DNA from: Actinernus sp. WN-2022 | Taxonomy: Eukaryota > Cnidaria > Anthozoa > Actiniaria > Actinernidae | Assembly: GCA_030867875.1 (NCBI GenBank) | Contig: JAOWCC010000577.1 | Coordinates: 71,047,012 to 71,111,011, forward strand | Direction: 5' to 3' | Length of the DNA stretch: 64,000 nt | Part shown: positions 1 to 10,821 of the stretch, in pieces | Numbering within the stretch: position 1 is the stretch's first letter | Layout of the letters: each line of letters opens with the position of its first letter | Translations under genes and position numbers: made by a program | The notes under the pieces: generated by a model | Told to the model about the DNA's origin: nothing | The model's database searches: none | What the model saw: only the letters and a program-made list of their open reading frames with translations

Positions 1-332
1 AGTATTTTGATCACAGTGTCAACCACTAGCTTTGTGCAAACAGCAATTTTTTTCTCCATCTTATCTCGGTCTGCTTCAGTATGATTTAATAACAATTTTT
101 CAAATCATCAACACAAATACGTGAAGTCTTTATTATCTAAATCTGAGGGTTTTCTCAAAGGCAATAGGTTATATTGTTTTATATTAATGATAGCCTTTTA
201 TTCTCTCAATGAGGTAAGGAAAGGAATAGAACACAGGGTTGAAGTCAAACATAGCTTTATTTAACATAATATGTTCCCTGAGTTGGGATATTTTGGTGTT
301 GTTGTTTTTAATACAAGGATAGAAAGTTCGAT
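1..332. other. no gene recognised (left edge)
   Basis: AT-rich sequence with no supported reading frame. It lies downstream of the small minus-strand gene that follows and may include its 3' untranslated region. Confidence 0.4.
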
Positions 333-670
333 TTACTCTGTCATATGGTTTACTTGCTTTTCAATTGTAAGGGATGCATCCCGCAATACCTTAAGTTCTT
401 TCCCATAGACAGGAAAAATATCTAGTTCATCAAACATCTTTGCCTTGCACAAAGTTTTTGTATCTATCTTTCCTTTAGGAAGTAATGCACAAAGGTGTTG
501 GATCTTGTCCTGATCCTCAGTATTTAGATCGTACAGAACCGCCGACATCTCGTAAAAACCCCAGTGAACTTCTAAATAATCCAGGCAAAGTTGTCCACGT
601 TATCAACCTCTGTCTGGGTTTTTTTCAACTTCGTATTAGGATCTAGCAATAGTGGTTCGTCTGAGTCCAT
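333..670 (-). CDS. small frameshifted gene, weakly death-fold-like product
   Basis: Reading the minus strand from an ATG at 670, an acidic start (MDSDEPLLLDPN) runs about 32 codons to a stop at 572-574. The next frame stays open from just upstream of there (LDYLEVHWGFYEM) to the stop at 333. The frame must change between about 601 and 572; one missing base would join the two parts into a product of about 110 residues. The second part (positions 548-333) is rich in Leu, Lys and Asp, and its spacing (LNTEDQDKIQHLCALLPKGK, then KAKMFDELDIF) recalls helices 2-4 of a death effector domain. This is a resemblance by eye only. It may be a broken gene, a sequencing error in a real gene, or a downstream exon of something larger. 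I do not recognise the gene. Confidence 0.35.
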
Positions 671-810
671 AGCCTTTTTTTTTTACTAAAGTATCCTTAT
701 TCCTCAGGGTAATGATTTGGGTTGGCTCGTAGTCCCGACCAAACAAGTTTCTTCCCGCCTAAATATTTTTCCCGCCTAATTTTTTTTCCTTCTCATCAAA
801 GCGAGTGAGT

Positions 811-1035
811 CGTACATTACTTTACTACCAACACTTTAGTAACTTATATTCGTATTTCTCAGGTCGTTGTACCTTACTTTACTACCAACACTTTAGCACC
901 TTATATACGTATTTCTCAGGTCGTTGTACCTTACTTTACTACCAACACTTTAGCACCTTATATACGTATTTCTCAGGTCGTCGTACCTTACTTTACTACC
1001 AAAACTTTAGTAACTTCTATTCGTATTTCTCAGGG
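811..1035 (+). repeat. 57-bp tandem repeat, four copies
   Basis: Units start at 811, 865, 922 and 979; the first is 3 bp short and the rest are 57 bp. Because 57 is a multiple of three, one frame stays open and reads as a 19-residue repeat (LLYYQHFSTLYTYFSGRCT). There is no sign that this frame is a gene: it has no recognisable exon ends and the repetition alone explains the openness. Confidence 0.9.
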
Positions 1036-1148
1036 TATTTTTGGGGGGACGAGGGATACGAATCGAAGGTTTTTATGGTTTACCACTAATTATGCAGAAT
1101 CCTACAACTTTAAAAATATCCTGGGCGTGGCAATTGGGGGGTCATAGA

Positions 1149-1231
1149 TTTCTTGCATACTAATAAGGGGGGCAAAGCTGTAACTATAGTTTTCTTGCAT
1201 ACTAATAAGGGGGGCATGGCTGTCACTATAG
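1149..1231 (+). repeat. short direct duplication of about 41 bp
   Basis: A block beginning TTTCTTGCATACTAATAAGG occurs twice in succession, with a G-run and an ACTATAG end in each copy. It lies directly before the large satellite and may be a degenerate relative of it. Confidence 0.7.
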
Positions 1232-1239
1232 TAGTAACA

Positions 1240-2835
1240 ATGGTAAATGCTTGTGATTAACCAATATTGGAACACTACTGGTAGATCATTGGACACTAAA
1301 TCACACTACCAAAGTTATACCAATATTGGTTTAATGTTTAGAATACGAAGAATGAAACATCACTGGAATAACAATGGTAAATGATCAGCTTGTGTTACCA
1401 ATATTGGAACACTACTGGTAGATCATTGGATACTAAATCACACTACCAATGTTATACCAATATTTATTTATCAGGTTTGTTTAGAATACCAAGAATGAAA
1501 CATCACTGGAATAACAATGGTAAATGCTTGTGATACCAATATTGGAACACTACTGATAGATCATTGGACACTAAATCACACTACCAATGTTATACCAATA
1601 AACATTATTGGTGTGTTAAAATACCAAGAATGAAACATCACTGGAATAACAATGGTAAATGCTTGTGATACCAATATTGGAACACTACTGGTAGATCATT
1701 GGACACTAAATCACACTACCAATGTTATACCAATATTTATTTATCAGGTTTGTTTAGAATACCAAGAATGAAACATCACTGGAATAACAATAGTAAATGC
1801 TTGTGATACCAATATTGGAACACTACTGGTAGATCATTGGACACTAAATCACACTACCAAAGTTATACCAATATTGGTTTAATGTTTAGAATACGAAGAA
1901 TGAAACATCACTGGAATAACAATGGTAAATGCTTGTGTTACCAATATTGGAACACTACTGGTAGATCATTGGACACTAAAACACACTACCAATGTTATAC
2001 CAATATTTATTTATCAGGTTTGTTTAGAATACCAAGAATGAAACATCACTGGAATAACAATGGTAAATACTTGTGATACCAATATTGGAACACTACTGAT
2101 AGATCATTGGACACTAAATCACACTACCAATGTTAAACCAATAAAAAATATTGGTGTGTTAAAATACCAAGAATGAAACATCACTGGAATAACAATGGTA
2201 AATGCTTGTGATACCAATATTGGAACACTACTGGTAGATTATTGGACACTAAATCACACTACCAATGTTATACCAATATTTATTTATCAGGTTTGTTTAG
2301 AATACCAAGAATGAAACATCACTGGAATAACAATGGTAAATGCTTGTGATACCAATATTGGAACACTACTGGTAGATCATTGGACACTAAATCACACTAC
2401 CAATGTTATACCAATATTTATTTATCAGGTTTGTTTAGAATACCAAGAATGAAACATCACTGGAATAACAATGGTAAATGCTTGTGATACCAATATTGGA
2501 ACACTACTGATAGATCATTGGACACTAAATCACACTACCAATGTTATACCAATAAAAATTATTGGTGTGTTAAAATACCAAGAATGAAACATCACTGGAA
2601 TAACGATAGTAAATGATCAGCTTGTGATACCAATATTGGAACACTACTGGTAGATCATTGGACACTAAATCACACTACCAATGTCATACGAATATTGGTT
2701 TGTTTAGAATACCAAGAATGAAACATCACTGGAATAACAATGGTAAATGATCAGCTTGCGATACCAATATTGGAACACTACTGGTAGATCATTGGAACAC
2801 TAAATCACACTACCAATGTTATTATAATACCAATG
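1240..2835 (+). repeat. satellite of about 137 bp, roughly 11 copies, rich in CCAAT/ATTGG
   Basis: The anchor GAATGAAACATCACTGG recurs at 1350, 1493, 1628, 1766, 1898, 2036, 2171, 2309, 2447, 2582 and 2716, giving spacings of 132-143 bp. Three variants alternate in the spacer before the anchor: TATTTATTTATCAGG, AAAAATTATTGGTGTG and ATATTGGTTTAATG. Each unit holds the perfect palindrome CCAATATTGG plus several ACCAAT or ATACCAATA motifs, so the array is a dense series of CCAAT boxes on both strands. ORFs called in it (for example 1837-2076) are products of the repeat. Confidence 0.95.
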
Positions 2836-3269
2836 ATACTTATTATTAGACTTTATATTTTCAGTTGTGGAGGTCATGATAGCTTGTGATTAAGCATGAA
2901 GATATGGAGACAGGTATCACCCTTATCAAAGAGATATAACAGGTACTGATCTATTTAAACTACTTTTATTATGGATTAGTAGATCTGCATAATTATTTAG
3001 CAAAATTACCGAGAAATAAAAAAAAAAATTAAGCAATGGGTTCACAGTTTATTTGACCTAAGGACTGATTATTAAGGAATGGACAATTCTATTTTAGGGG
3101 GGGGGGGGGGGGGGTGGGGTTGGGCAACTTTTTGACTAAAAGCTCTGTAAGATTGTTTTATCACACTTTGCTTGCAATTATATTTTCCCCATGAGTTCAA
3201 TGTAGATTGCACAGCGGTATAATCATGCTCATGAGACACAGAATGATATAAAATATCAAGTATACTAAT
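2836..3269. other. no gene; one poly-G run
   Basis: AT-rich flank of the satellite. A run of about 20 G lies at 3098-3118. Nothing else is recognisable. Confidence 0.5.
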
Positions 3270-3600
3270 TAACTTAAAGCAACAGACTCAATCTCAATCT
3301 TACATCACCTCATTAATGCATTATTCTCCATGGTGCCTTTCTATTACAACAACATCAATATATAGAAACATACACACAGTCTGTGAATTGTTAGTAAAGA
3401 AAACAGTTATTTTAGACAAAATGCTAAATAGTTATTCAAATTATTGCAAAGTCAAATGAATTGGATGACGTAAGATTGAGAATCGACCCCGGCTTTTTCT
3501 TACGCGGTCAAGAGTCAGGAAAAGTCAATTTTCACCATTTCAAACAATCCTAGAACAGATCGAGTATTCTCTGTAAGCCAAAAATGTCTTTGCATAACTA
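3270..3600. repeat. dispersed repeat, copy 1 (second copy at 9860-10076)
   Basis: The block around 3327-3402 (CCATGGTGCCTTTCTAT, ACAACAACATC, GTTAGTAAAG) is repeated in the same orientation at 10003-10075. The adjoining block 3482-3585 (AATCGACCC, TTACGCGGTCA, GGAAAAGTCAA) is repeated at 9868-9965 in the opposite orientation. The two copies therefore share two modules whose relative orientation differs, as expected for pieces of a foldback element or after an inversion. Confidence 0.7.
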
Positions 3601-3835
3601 CTGAAAACCTTTCAAAGATTCATACACGTATGTATAAAAATTGCAAAAGGGTTTGGGTTAACTTCGGTGTAAGAACCATTCCCTAGAGACCATTCCTTTG
3701 CGCGCTCGGTGAGTAGTTGTATTATAATTATAGTGTATTGAATACTATTATACTATAATTTATGCAGCTACTCGATCATCATTAGTGGATATAAATATGT
3801 GGGGGAAAAAAGGATTGCCACCAAGCGAATTCACT

Positions 3836-3925
3836 CGTTGTCTAGCAGTTTAGGGTAGGTTGTGTCAGTCGTTCTATATGTATAAATCTTATCTTCCTGG
3901 GTTCGATTCCTACGCTGAGCACAGT
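3836..3925 (+). repeat. tRNA-derived SINE-like sequence
   Basis: There is a perfect internal B box (GGTTCGATTCC at about 3899-3909) and, about 55 bp upstream, an A-box-like TAGCAGTTTAGGG. The spacing suits a tRNA with a long variable arm. The stems do not pair well enough for a functional tRNA, so a SINE head or tRNA pseudogene is the best call. Confidence 0.55.
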
Positions 3926-4814
3926 GAATTGTTTTTTTCAAGTAGAGGCTCCCCGATTCCTTGTAAAATTTATAAGTGCTGCTTCGGGTGCTTGGGAAAT
4001 ATTCTAAGTCCCAAATTATTCATAGTTAACAAAGGGAGTTTTGTGACGCAGTCTGTGAGGTTCTTACACCAAAGTAGAGCCAAGGGTTTAGGTGCACTTT
4101 AAACTCCATTGAAAATGTTTTCAAGTTATAGTCATCAACGCTATCGAAAATCACATTATTCAAGAAAACTATGCCGAATGTGTTGCAAGAACTCAAAATA
4201 CTGTTCTAAAGATACCAGTACAAGCAATAAATAACAATCTATAGAATCTACAAATAGAAGACTTTCTGCAATTATCAAAAGCAGAGGTGATCGTACAAAG
4301 TATTAAGACTACTTGTACATTAACACCTGACAGAACAGACATGAGTGAAGACTGAACCGTGAATGATAAATGAGTTATTTAATTACTGTAACTGGTTATA
4401 GATTTTCAGAACTTTTCGACAGTAGCAGAAGAATTGGATTGTTTAAAGCTATCGTAATCGTAGGATATTTTACATGTGTCTCTCCAGTAAACACTGTTTA
4501 TAACCACCACCATATTTTATTTCATTCCTTATCATAAGGTTACAATATTTGCCTGTTCCTTTAACTAGCAACTCTTTAACTGCATAACTTTAGTGCTGAG
4601 GGTAATGACATAGTTTTGAAACAGTGAACTGGCTTAATTTAGCCCCATGCCAAAACACATGTTAACATGTCGGCAACTGCGCTTTGTAACTTACACTCGC
4701 CTACCTGGTGTAACTAGTAGTTTAAAGGTTATGCAAGCAGCCAGTCAGCAAGTGAGCATCCTAAGAAGCAATAGCCTGAGTTAATGTAAAAGTTGTCCTT
4801 AAAATCAAGTTAAG
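3926..4814. other. no gene recognised
   Basis: AT-rich sequence without supported exons or clear repeats. The ORF at 3860-4102 starts within the SINE-like sequence and has no recognisable features. Confidence 0.4.
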
Positions 4815-6345
4815 TCTAATTATTGTCCAATTTCTTTGTTACCCAGTATTTCTAAGATTTGTGAAAAAGTTGCATTGATAGAGTTATACATAAATTCCTC
4901 GATAATACAGGGTTTTTCTATCGCTTTCAATCAGGCTTTCGTCCAGGGGCTCGACCGTCATGCAGTTGATTTATATTACTGATAAAATCTTCAAAGCACA
5001 AGAAAAGGGTCATGAGGTGCATGCAGTTTTTTTAGATATACCGAAAGCGTTTGACAAAGTCTGGCACCAAGGTTTTATTTGCTAAACTTGAGGCAACTTG
5101 CTTGATTGGTTTATTAGCTACTTGTCTGGTCGAGCCCACGAGTTACTATTAATGCTGTAAGTTCTAGTTGGAGACGGATTACGGCTGGGGTCCCTCACCG
5201 TTCTGTCCTTGGCCCACTTCTTTTTCTTGTATATATTAATGATATTGTTGATCAGATATCCTCTGACTGTTTCGTTTTCGCTGCTGATTCGCTTTTGCTT
5301 GATGAAGTCGCCTCGCCTATCCAATCAGCTAACAAGCTTAATAGGTGTCAATTTCTATCTGAACTCAAAACTGGCTCATTAGAATGAATGCTCAGAAGAC
5401 TAAAAGTATGATTTTTTCAGCTAAGTTAAATAAGCCTCATCACCCCCCTCTTCAAATGTCAGGTGCGATAAGCGATCACCTAGGAGTTACCCTTATGTCC
5501 AATCTGTCGTGGCATCCTCATGTTTTGCGCATTCACCTGAAAGCCTCGAAAAGGTTAAACATGATCAAACCTTTTAAGTTCACGCTGCAAAGAAAGACAC
5601 TTGAAATTATATATTTTTCCTTGGTTCATTCCTGTCTTGAGTATGCCAACGTTGTGTGGGACGGTTGTTCGGATGCCAACTGCAATCTTCTGGAGAGTTT
5701 ACAATTCGAAGGGGCTCGGGTTGTGACGGGTGCGATTAAAGGAACACATTGTGAAAGCCTGTTAGAAGAAACTGCTTGGGTAAGATTAAGCGATAGACGT
5801 AGTGATCATAAATTATTTATGATGTTCAAGTTAGTTAATAAGTTAGCTCCTAGTTATTTAACCAGTCTTTGTCCGTTAACATTTGCTTCGAGGTAATGAC
5901 GTTCTTATTATTCCTTCTGCTCGCACTGAACGATTTAAGAAATCCTTTTTAATTTCTTCTGCTAGTCTATGGAATAGGGTACCAAGGGATGTTTGTTTCT
6001 CTTCTAGCCTTGTTCAATTTAAAACTAATGTTGCAAAGTGGCTATTTAGCTGTTTTGCATACCCGTTAAAGGCTGGGTAATTCTACTTTAAATTTCTCTT
6101 TCTTTAGAAATGCGTTTCTTTACCCTCCTGTCACTGCGGTTTTCCTAGGGAAACTATTGCCCATTTTTTCCTTGATTGTGACCGATATGCTGCCCATCGA
6201 GACTGCCTGCTTACCTCTGCTGCTCAGCTTGTTGGTAGTGAAAGATGGTCAAACGCATCTAGGCAGACTTCTTTGCATTGGCTTTTGTATGGATTTCCTG
6301 AGCTGGTTTCTTTTCTAACTAATACTTCCTTTTTTTAAGTGTTCA
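4815..6345 (+). pseudogene. decayed non-LTR retrotransposon (LINE) reverse transcriptase
   Basis: Pieces of one reverse transcriptase follow in order but in changing frames. About 4815-4870 holds a finger-like segment (PISLLPSISKICEK). About 5028-5067 holds the first catalytic block (FLDIPKAFDKVWH). At 5187-5260 is GVPHRSVLGPLLFLVYINDI, followed near 5280 by AADSLLL where an active enzyme has a [FY]ADD box. The thumb runs in one open frame at 5384-5896 (MNAQKTKSMIF, HLGVTLMSNLSWHPHV), then shifts to 5883-6080. A zinc-knuckle tail (CHCGFPRETIAHFFLDC) lies at about 6134-6185 and the last frame stops near 6340. The order is that of Jockey/CR1-type LINEs. Several frameshifts and internal stops show it is dead. 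The 5' half is absent, as usual for truncated LINE copies. Confidence 0.9.
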
Positions 6346-6832
6346 CAAGTTTTTAGCCGATTGTAAACGTTTTTCAAAGTTTCAATAGTGTTTGTCCACC
6401 TTTCATTTCATTCTTTTCATTTTCTTTTATTTGTACGGTATATTGTGTGTTCGTATCCTCAGTTTGATTTCCATGTAACAGATAAGCTAAAGCTCCCTAG
6501 ATAAGCATTATTGCTTTTGGAGTAATTGCTTCAAATATTGTTTAAATAGAAAAAAATCAAGTTAGAATTTTGATAGAAATTATTTCTTAATGCATGTTCT
6601 TTATTTTCTAAAGGAGAATTTGGAACTTCATCAAAACTCACTTAGCTGTTGTTGCATTCACTTGCCTTCAACTGAAATACCTTCTTATCTAAATATAGGC
6701 ATAGTGGTGGTCACTATAGTGATTGGAATGGTGACAGATACAGTATACAGATGGGATGACAGACATGGATATCACTACAGGGATCATTGCTGTATGGCTG
6801 CTACAGACTATGGGTCTGAGGGATATTATCAA
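6346..6832. other. LINE 3' flank; no supported gene
   Basis: An ORF at 6590-6934 runs into the following MITE. Its middle part (HGYHYRDHCCMAATDYGSEGYY) has biased composition but no recognised domain and no convincing exon ends, so I do not call it a gene. Confidence 0.35.
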
Positions 6833-6834
6833 TA

Positions 6835-7333
6835 CAGTCAACTCTCTCCTGCGACCACTTCCCGTAAGCGACCACCTCCCATAAGCGACCACTTTACCAA
6901 AGAACCGTTTTTTCTCAGTCAAATTCTATCGTAAAAAATCTCTCTTAAGCGACCAATGCATAAAATCTTAAGCGACCGCGGCCACTTTTTAGTCGCAACA
7001 CTTGATATTTTCTATTGTTTTTTTGTTTCCAATAAGCGACCACCAAAGTAGATTGTACTGTATTTTTAGAAAATCATTACTCAAATACCACAAAGTTGAA
7101 TTTTTAATGGCGCTGACAGATAAGAAACTGAAAAAGATTGGAAAAACTTGAGCTAGAACTCCCGTGCTTAGCTATGTTGTTATGGTGACAGCACGCTAGA
7201 GCTGTGCTAGAAGTCTGATCCATTTAGCAAGCACTTGGGCTACCTGTGTTGCTTTTTCTCGTAAGTGACCACCTCCCGTAAGCGACCACTTTGTCCGTGG
7301 ACCAAGGGTGGTCACTTAAGAGAGAGTTGACTG
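6835..7333. mobile_element. pogo/Tc1-mariner-like MITE with TA target duplication
   Basis: The ends are inverted copies beginning CAGTCAACTCTCTC, and each end is flanked by TA (6833-6834 and 7334-7335). The subterminal zones hold repeated TAAGCGACCAC motifs in both orientations, a layout typical of pogo/Tigger-like elements. The 499-bp length and lack of a transposase ORF make it non-autonomous. The family call rests on the TA duplication and the style of the termini. Confidence 0.85.
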
Positions 7334-8253
7334 TAATTATTTTACTACAGACTAAAGCTATGAACTCTGGACAGCTTTTCTTGGTTGAATAGCCAACACC
7401 GCCCACCAGTACCAAAGTGTGACATCACAAATTAGGAAAATTCAGATGTAAATTTTCAGGGGGAGCATGCCCCTGGCTCCCCATACATTAGTGTTCAAAG
7501 ATCATGCATTGCACTTGGGCTTACAATACAAAACATTTAGCTACACCCCCCATGATGTGGATGACAATATTCAAACATCATGGTTATTTTAGGACAGTCA
7601 GCAGGAGGATCCAGTCCAATTCTTCTACTTTTCAGTAGAGTAGTGAGCACACAAGGCAAATGCCTTTTCAGTAAAACGTTGAAACTGCTCGAAAGTGCTC
7701 TAAAAATGCAGTAAATGCCATTTTTCAAAATTGTATGGCTACAGCCCTGCTTTTGAAAAATAAACATTGCAATATTGGGCAGCAATTGTGGTACATGTAT
7801 ATGGTAACCATAGGATTTACTGAGTTCACCAGGGGGGAGATCACACACACAAAAAACACATTGAGAGGGAGGACATGCAAAACATGTTACCATAGTATGG
7901 GGACCCTGTCAAGACATGTTGTCCATTTTGCCCCCCCCCCCCAATAAAGAAATGAACAGTCCCTCATGCAAATTAAAATATTTTATTTCAAAGAATTTCA
8001 TGAAGAACATGCACACTGTATTGTTAAGGCTGTATCACAATGAAACATAATCTGATGTATTTTTTGTCCAGGCTAAGACAAAACTATTTTCAACAAAGTA
8101 AAAATGTGGGACTTTTAAAATTAGAGGGATACAGAAAGAAGTGAACCAACTGTATCTACATGTATAGCTCCAAGTTGTGTGAAAGCTATGATGCCTGTGG
8201 GATGGGGCTTTCCTGTGTATGTAATAATGTATTTATTAGATAATTACTGAGGC
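7334..8253. other. no gene; low-complexity and MITE-end remnants
   Basis: A C-run at 7932-7942 is followed by AATGAACAGTCCCT, the outer end of the GGGACTGTTC MITE family described elsewhere in the window; its partner end is not clear. The minus-strand ORF at 7537-7893 has no recognised domain and no exon signals. Confidence 0.4.
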
Positions 8254-8332
8254 TGACAGCATTATTAAAAATATTGCAGTCAACGATGGCAAAGCCCGAA
8301 GTGTCTGCAATGTTTTTAATAATGTTGTTGGC
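8254..8332. repeat. short hairpin sequence
   Basis: GCATTATTAAAAATATTGCAG pairs with CTGCAATGTTTTTAATAATG about 30 bp later, giving a stem of about 21 bp. It is probably a small foldback element. Confidence 0.6.
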
Positions 8333-8406
8333 CAAAGTAATCTATTATTATAGTTATTGTTCCTTATGCAGCCCCATTGTTCTCTCTCTGCACTATATCA
8401 GAGATT

Positions 8407-9455
8407 AAAGCCATGCTTTCTATATTGTTCTTGCATACACAAAACAATTAAATTAGTATATATTGCATGTCTATCATTTCAGGTGGGAATTACTGTACAA
8501 TAAAACCATTGGGAAACATGTTGCTTAATACGACAAAAACAAACTGGATGCTGGTCTCCACTCCGCAGATGTGTCGCACCCACTCTCTGGATGAGAAAGC
8601 AATGTGTCTTGAGTACAATGGAAATACTTTAGAACGTGTGAACCTCACTAAATTGCTGGGGGTCTATCTAGACAAGCATTTATCATGCAATGAGCATGTA
8701 ACAATGATATTGTCATCATGTTATAGAACTTTAGCAGTCTTGAGAAAGTTGCGCCACCTAGCTCCTTTTGTAATTAGAAAACAGCTACTTTTGATTGCCT
8801 AGTTTTATCAAAACTAGATTATAATTGTAGTATTGTGTTTAGTCCCATACCAGACTATCAGTTAAAACGTTTACAACGGTGCTGTCTTTGTCTACGGCAA
8901 ATATAGCAGCTTAAATGACGTGATTAATCTTAATTGGCTGCCAGTACGTGAAAGGAGGGAATACATATAGTTTGCTGAAGATGACCCATAAGGCTTTATA
9001 TAATGAAGTGTGGCCAGAATATCTGCGTCTGCAATTACATTCTGTTAGCACTTATAATTTAAGATCATCATCGGCCGCTAGATTATTTGTACCTAGGGAA
9101 TCAGATAATTTTCAACATATGGCTGCGCACACATTTAATAGCCTCTCAGAAGGTATTAGACGTATCACAAGTTATAGTGAATTTGTCAAAGCAATTAGAA
9201 ATGTCTTATTACGTAAAGCGGAATCACGTGTAGCTTAATTAATTATTTATATCTTATAGCACTTTTTATGCCATTTTTATACTTAATATTAATAGTTAGT
9301 AACTTTATGTCATATAGTTTTGTTAATAATTATTAGTATAATTAGTATCACATTTATTTTTCCTCTTAAAGATATACATTGTAATTTTTATTTAGCTCTT
9401 AGAAAACAAAGAGCCACCTAGTGGATGTATTGCTAATAAATCATTATTATTATTA
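8407..9455 (+). pseudogene. 3' end of a CR1/L2-type LINE, decayed
   Basis: Reverse-transcriptase thumb and tail sequence can be read across three frames. The first part (8467-8802) includes LERVNLTKLLGVYLDKHLS and YRTLAVLRKLRHLAPF. The middle part, from about 8806, reads LSKLDYNCSIVFSPIPDYQL. The last part (about 8948-9238) includes LLKMTHKALYNEVWPEYL and a normal-looking C terminus. A short 3' untranslated region ends in a (TTA)n tail at about 9440-9455, typical of CR1/L2 LINEs. A stop at 8800 and later frame changes show it is inactive, and only the 3' third is present. Confidence 0.85.
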
Positions 9456-9544
9456 TGTTTGCTGGAAATTTTGTTGAATTAACAATAACAGTTATTGATC
9501 CCAAGCTTTCCATTGTTATTTTCTCTTCCACATTTCAACAAATG

Positions 9545-9640
9545 TGTCTAATAGTATAGTGAGTAGAGGAGTGGACTAGATGTCAAGAGTGTTCATAAGG
9601 TTGAGGGTACAAGTCACACTCGGTACACTGGTTTTTATTT
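9545..9640 (+). repeat. degenerate tRNA-derived SINE-like sequence
   Basis: An A-box-like stretch (TAGTATAGTGAGTAGAGG) is followed about 50 bp later by GAGGGTACAAGTCAC, a damaged B box. The layout is like the element at 3836. Confidence is limited by the weak B box. Confidence 0.4.
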
Positions 9641-9859
9641 CCATCTTTTCCTTAACTTCTCAATAATTATATACCTTTGATTTCCCTGTTGAGTTACTGG
9701 TATGGCTTCAATAATAATAACATTAAAGTTTGCTGGTTGCAATAATTGTTGATATAGTGCAGAGAGAGAACAATGGGGTTGGATGAGGAACAATATAACT
9801 ATGAGTATTGATTTATAATGCCTTCAGCTCTATTCCTTTTAAAGTGCCTATAACCCTTT
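9641..9859. repeat. flank holding the inverted partner of 8351-8400
   Basis: Positions 9750-9800 are the reverse complement of 8351-8400 (shared core CCATTGTTCTCTCTCTGCAC). These two arms bracket the LINE fragment. Confidence 0.7.
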
Positions 9860-10076
9860 GTTTTGGTTTACAATGAATACTCGATGTTATACGCTTGTTT
9901 GAAATCACAAAAAATTGACCTTTCCTGACCCATGACCGCATAAGTAAAAGCCTGGGTCGATACTTGTAGGCTGTACATACATCATATCATTACTGCATTA
10001 TTTCCCATGGTGCCTTTCTATCACAACAACATCGATGCATAGAAAATATACACAGCTTGTGAGTCGTTAGTAAAGT
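9860..10076. repeat. dispersed repeat, copy 2
   Basis: Second copy of the modules at 3270-3600: 9868-9965 in inverted orientation and 10003-10075 in direct orientation. It stops at the TA where the next MITE begins. Confidence 0.7.
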
Positions 10077-10078
10077 TA

Positions 10079-10737
10079 CGGTGGCTGGTTAGGGCCATAT
10101 GATATTTAACTTTTGTTAATAACCTGAAAAAGTTATTTTTCTTTGGCGGTATAGTTTTTTTTTCTTCAAACAAATGAAAAGTACATATTTTTAAAATACA
10201 TGAATTTTTTTTTTCTCATAACTGTATATCTCGACTTATAACTCGAGATCTCGACTTATAACTGTATATCTCGACTTATAACTGTATATCTCGACTTATA
10301 ACTCGAGATCTCGACTTATAACTCGAGATCTCGACTTATAACTCGAGATCTCGACTTATAACTGTATATCTCGACTTATAACTCGAGATCTCGACTTATA
10401 ACTCGAGATCTCGCCTTATAACTGTATATCTCGACTTATAACTGTATATCTCGACTTATAACTCGAGATCTCGACTTATAACTGTATATCTCGACTTATA
10501 ACCGTATATCTCGACTTATAACCGTATATCTCGACTTATAAGTCGAGATCTCGAGTTATAAGTCGAGATATACAGTTATAAGTCGAGATCTCGAGTTATG
10601 AGAAAAAAACAAATTCATGTATTTTAAAAATATGTACTTTTCATTTGATTGAAGAAAAAAAACATTACCGCCAAAGAAAAGTAACTTTTTCAGGTTATTA
10701 AAAAAGTTAAATATCATATGGCCCTAACCAGCCACCG
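10079..10737. mobile_element. MITE with TIRs of about 140 bp around a 20-bp palindromic array
   Basis: The termini are inverted copies beginning CGGTGGCTGGTTAGGGCC, flanked by TA at 10077-10078 and 10738-10739. The arms extend to about 10216 and from about 10600 with few mismatches. There is no coding capacity. A right-hand half of the same element lies at 23231-23403. The TA duplication suggests Tc1/mariner-type mobilisation. Confidence 0.9.
10217..10600. repeat. 20-bp palindromic minisatellite inside the MITE
   Basis: About 19 units of 20 bp alternate two forms, ACTCGAGATCTCGACTTATA and ACTGTATATCTCGACTTATA, and the orientation flips near 10540. The core TAAGTCGAGATCTCGACTTA is a perfect palindrome, so neighbouring units can form cruciforms. 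Confidence 0.95.
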
Positions 10738-10821
10738 TACGTTCTCCCTTCCTACATCCCTGCGTTACAAAACGAGCAAAGTGATAGAGACATATATATT
10801 GAGCGGTACTTTCATATCGGA

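Noticed and set aside
1837..2076. Protein-coding ORF in the satellite
   Set aside because: The frame is open only because of the repeat; neighbouring units carry stops.
3836..3925. Functional tRNA gene
   Set aside because: Good B box, but acceptor and anticodon stems do not pair.
6590..6832. Gly/Tyr-rich exon of an RNA-binding protein
   Set aside because: Composition is suggestive in two frames, but no RRM or convincing splice sites were found.
7537..7893. 118-codon minus-strand ORF
   Set aside because: No domain, no splice context, overlaps another ORF and low-complexity DNA.
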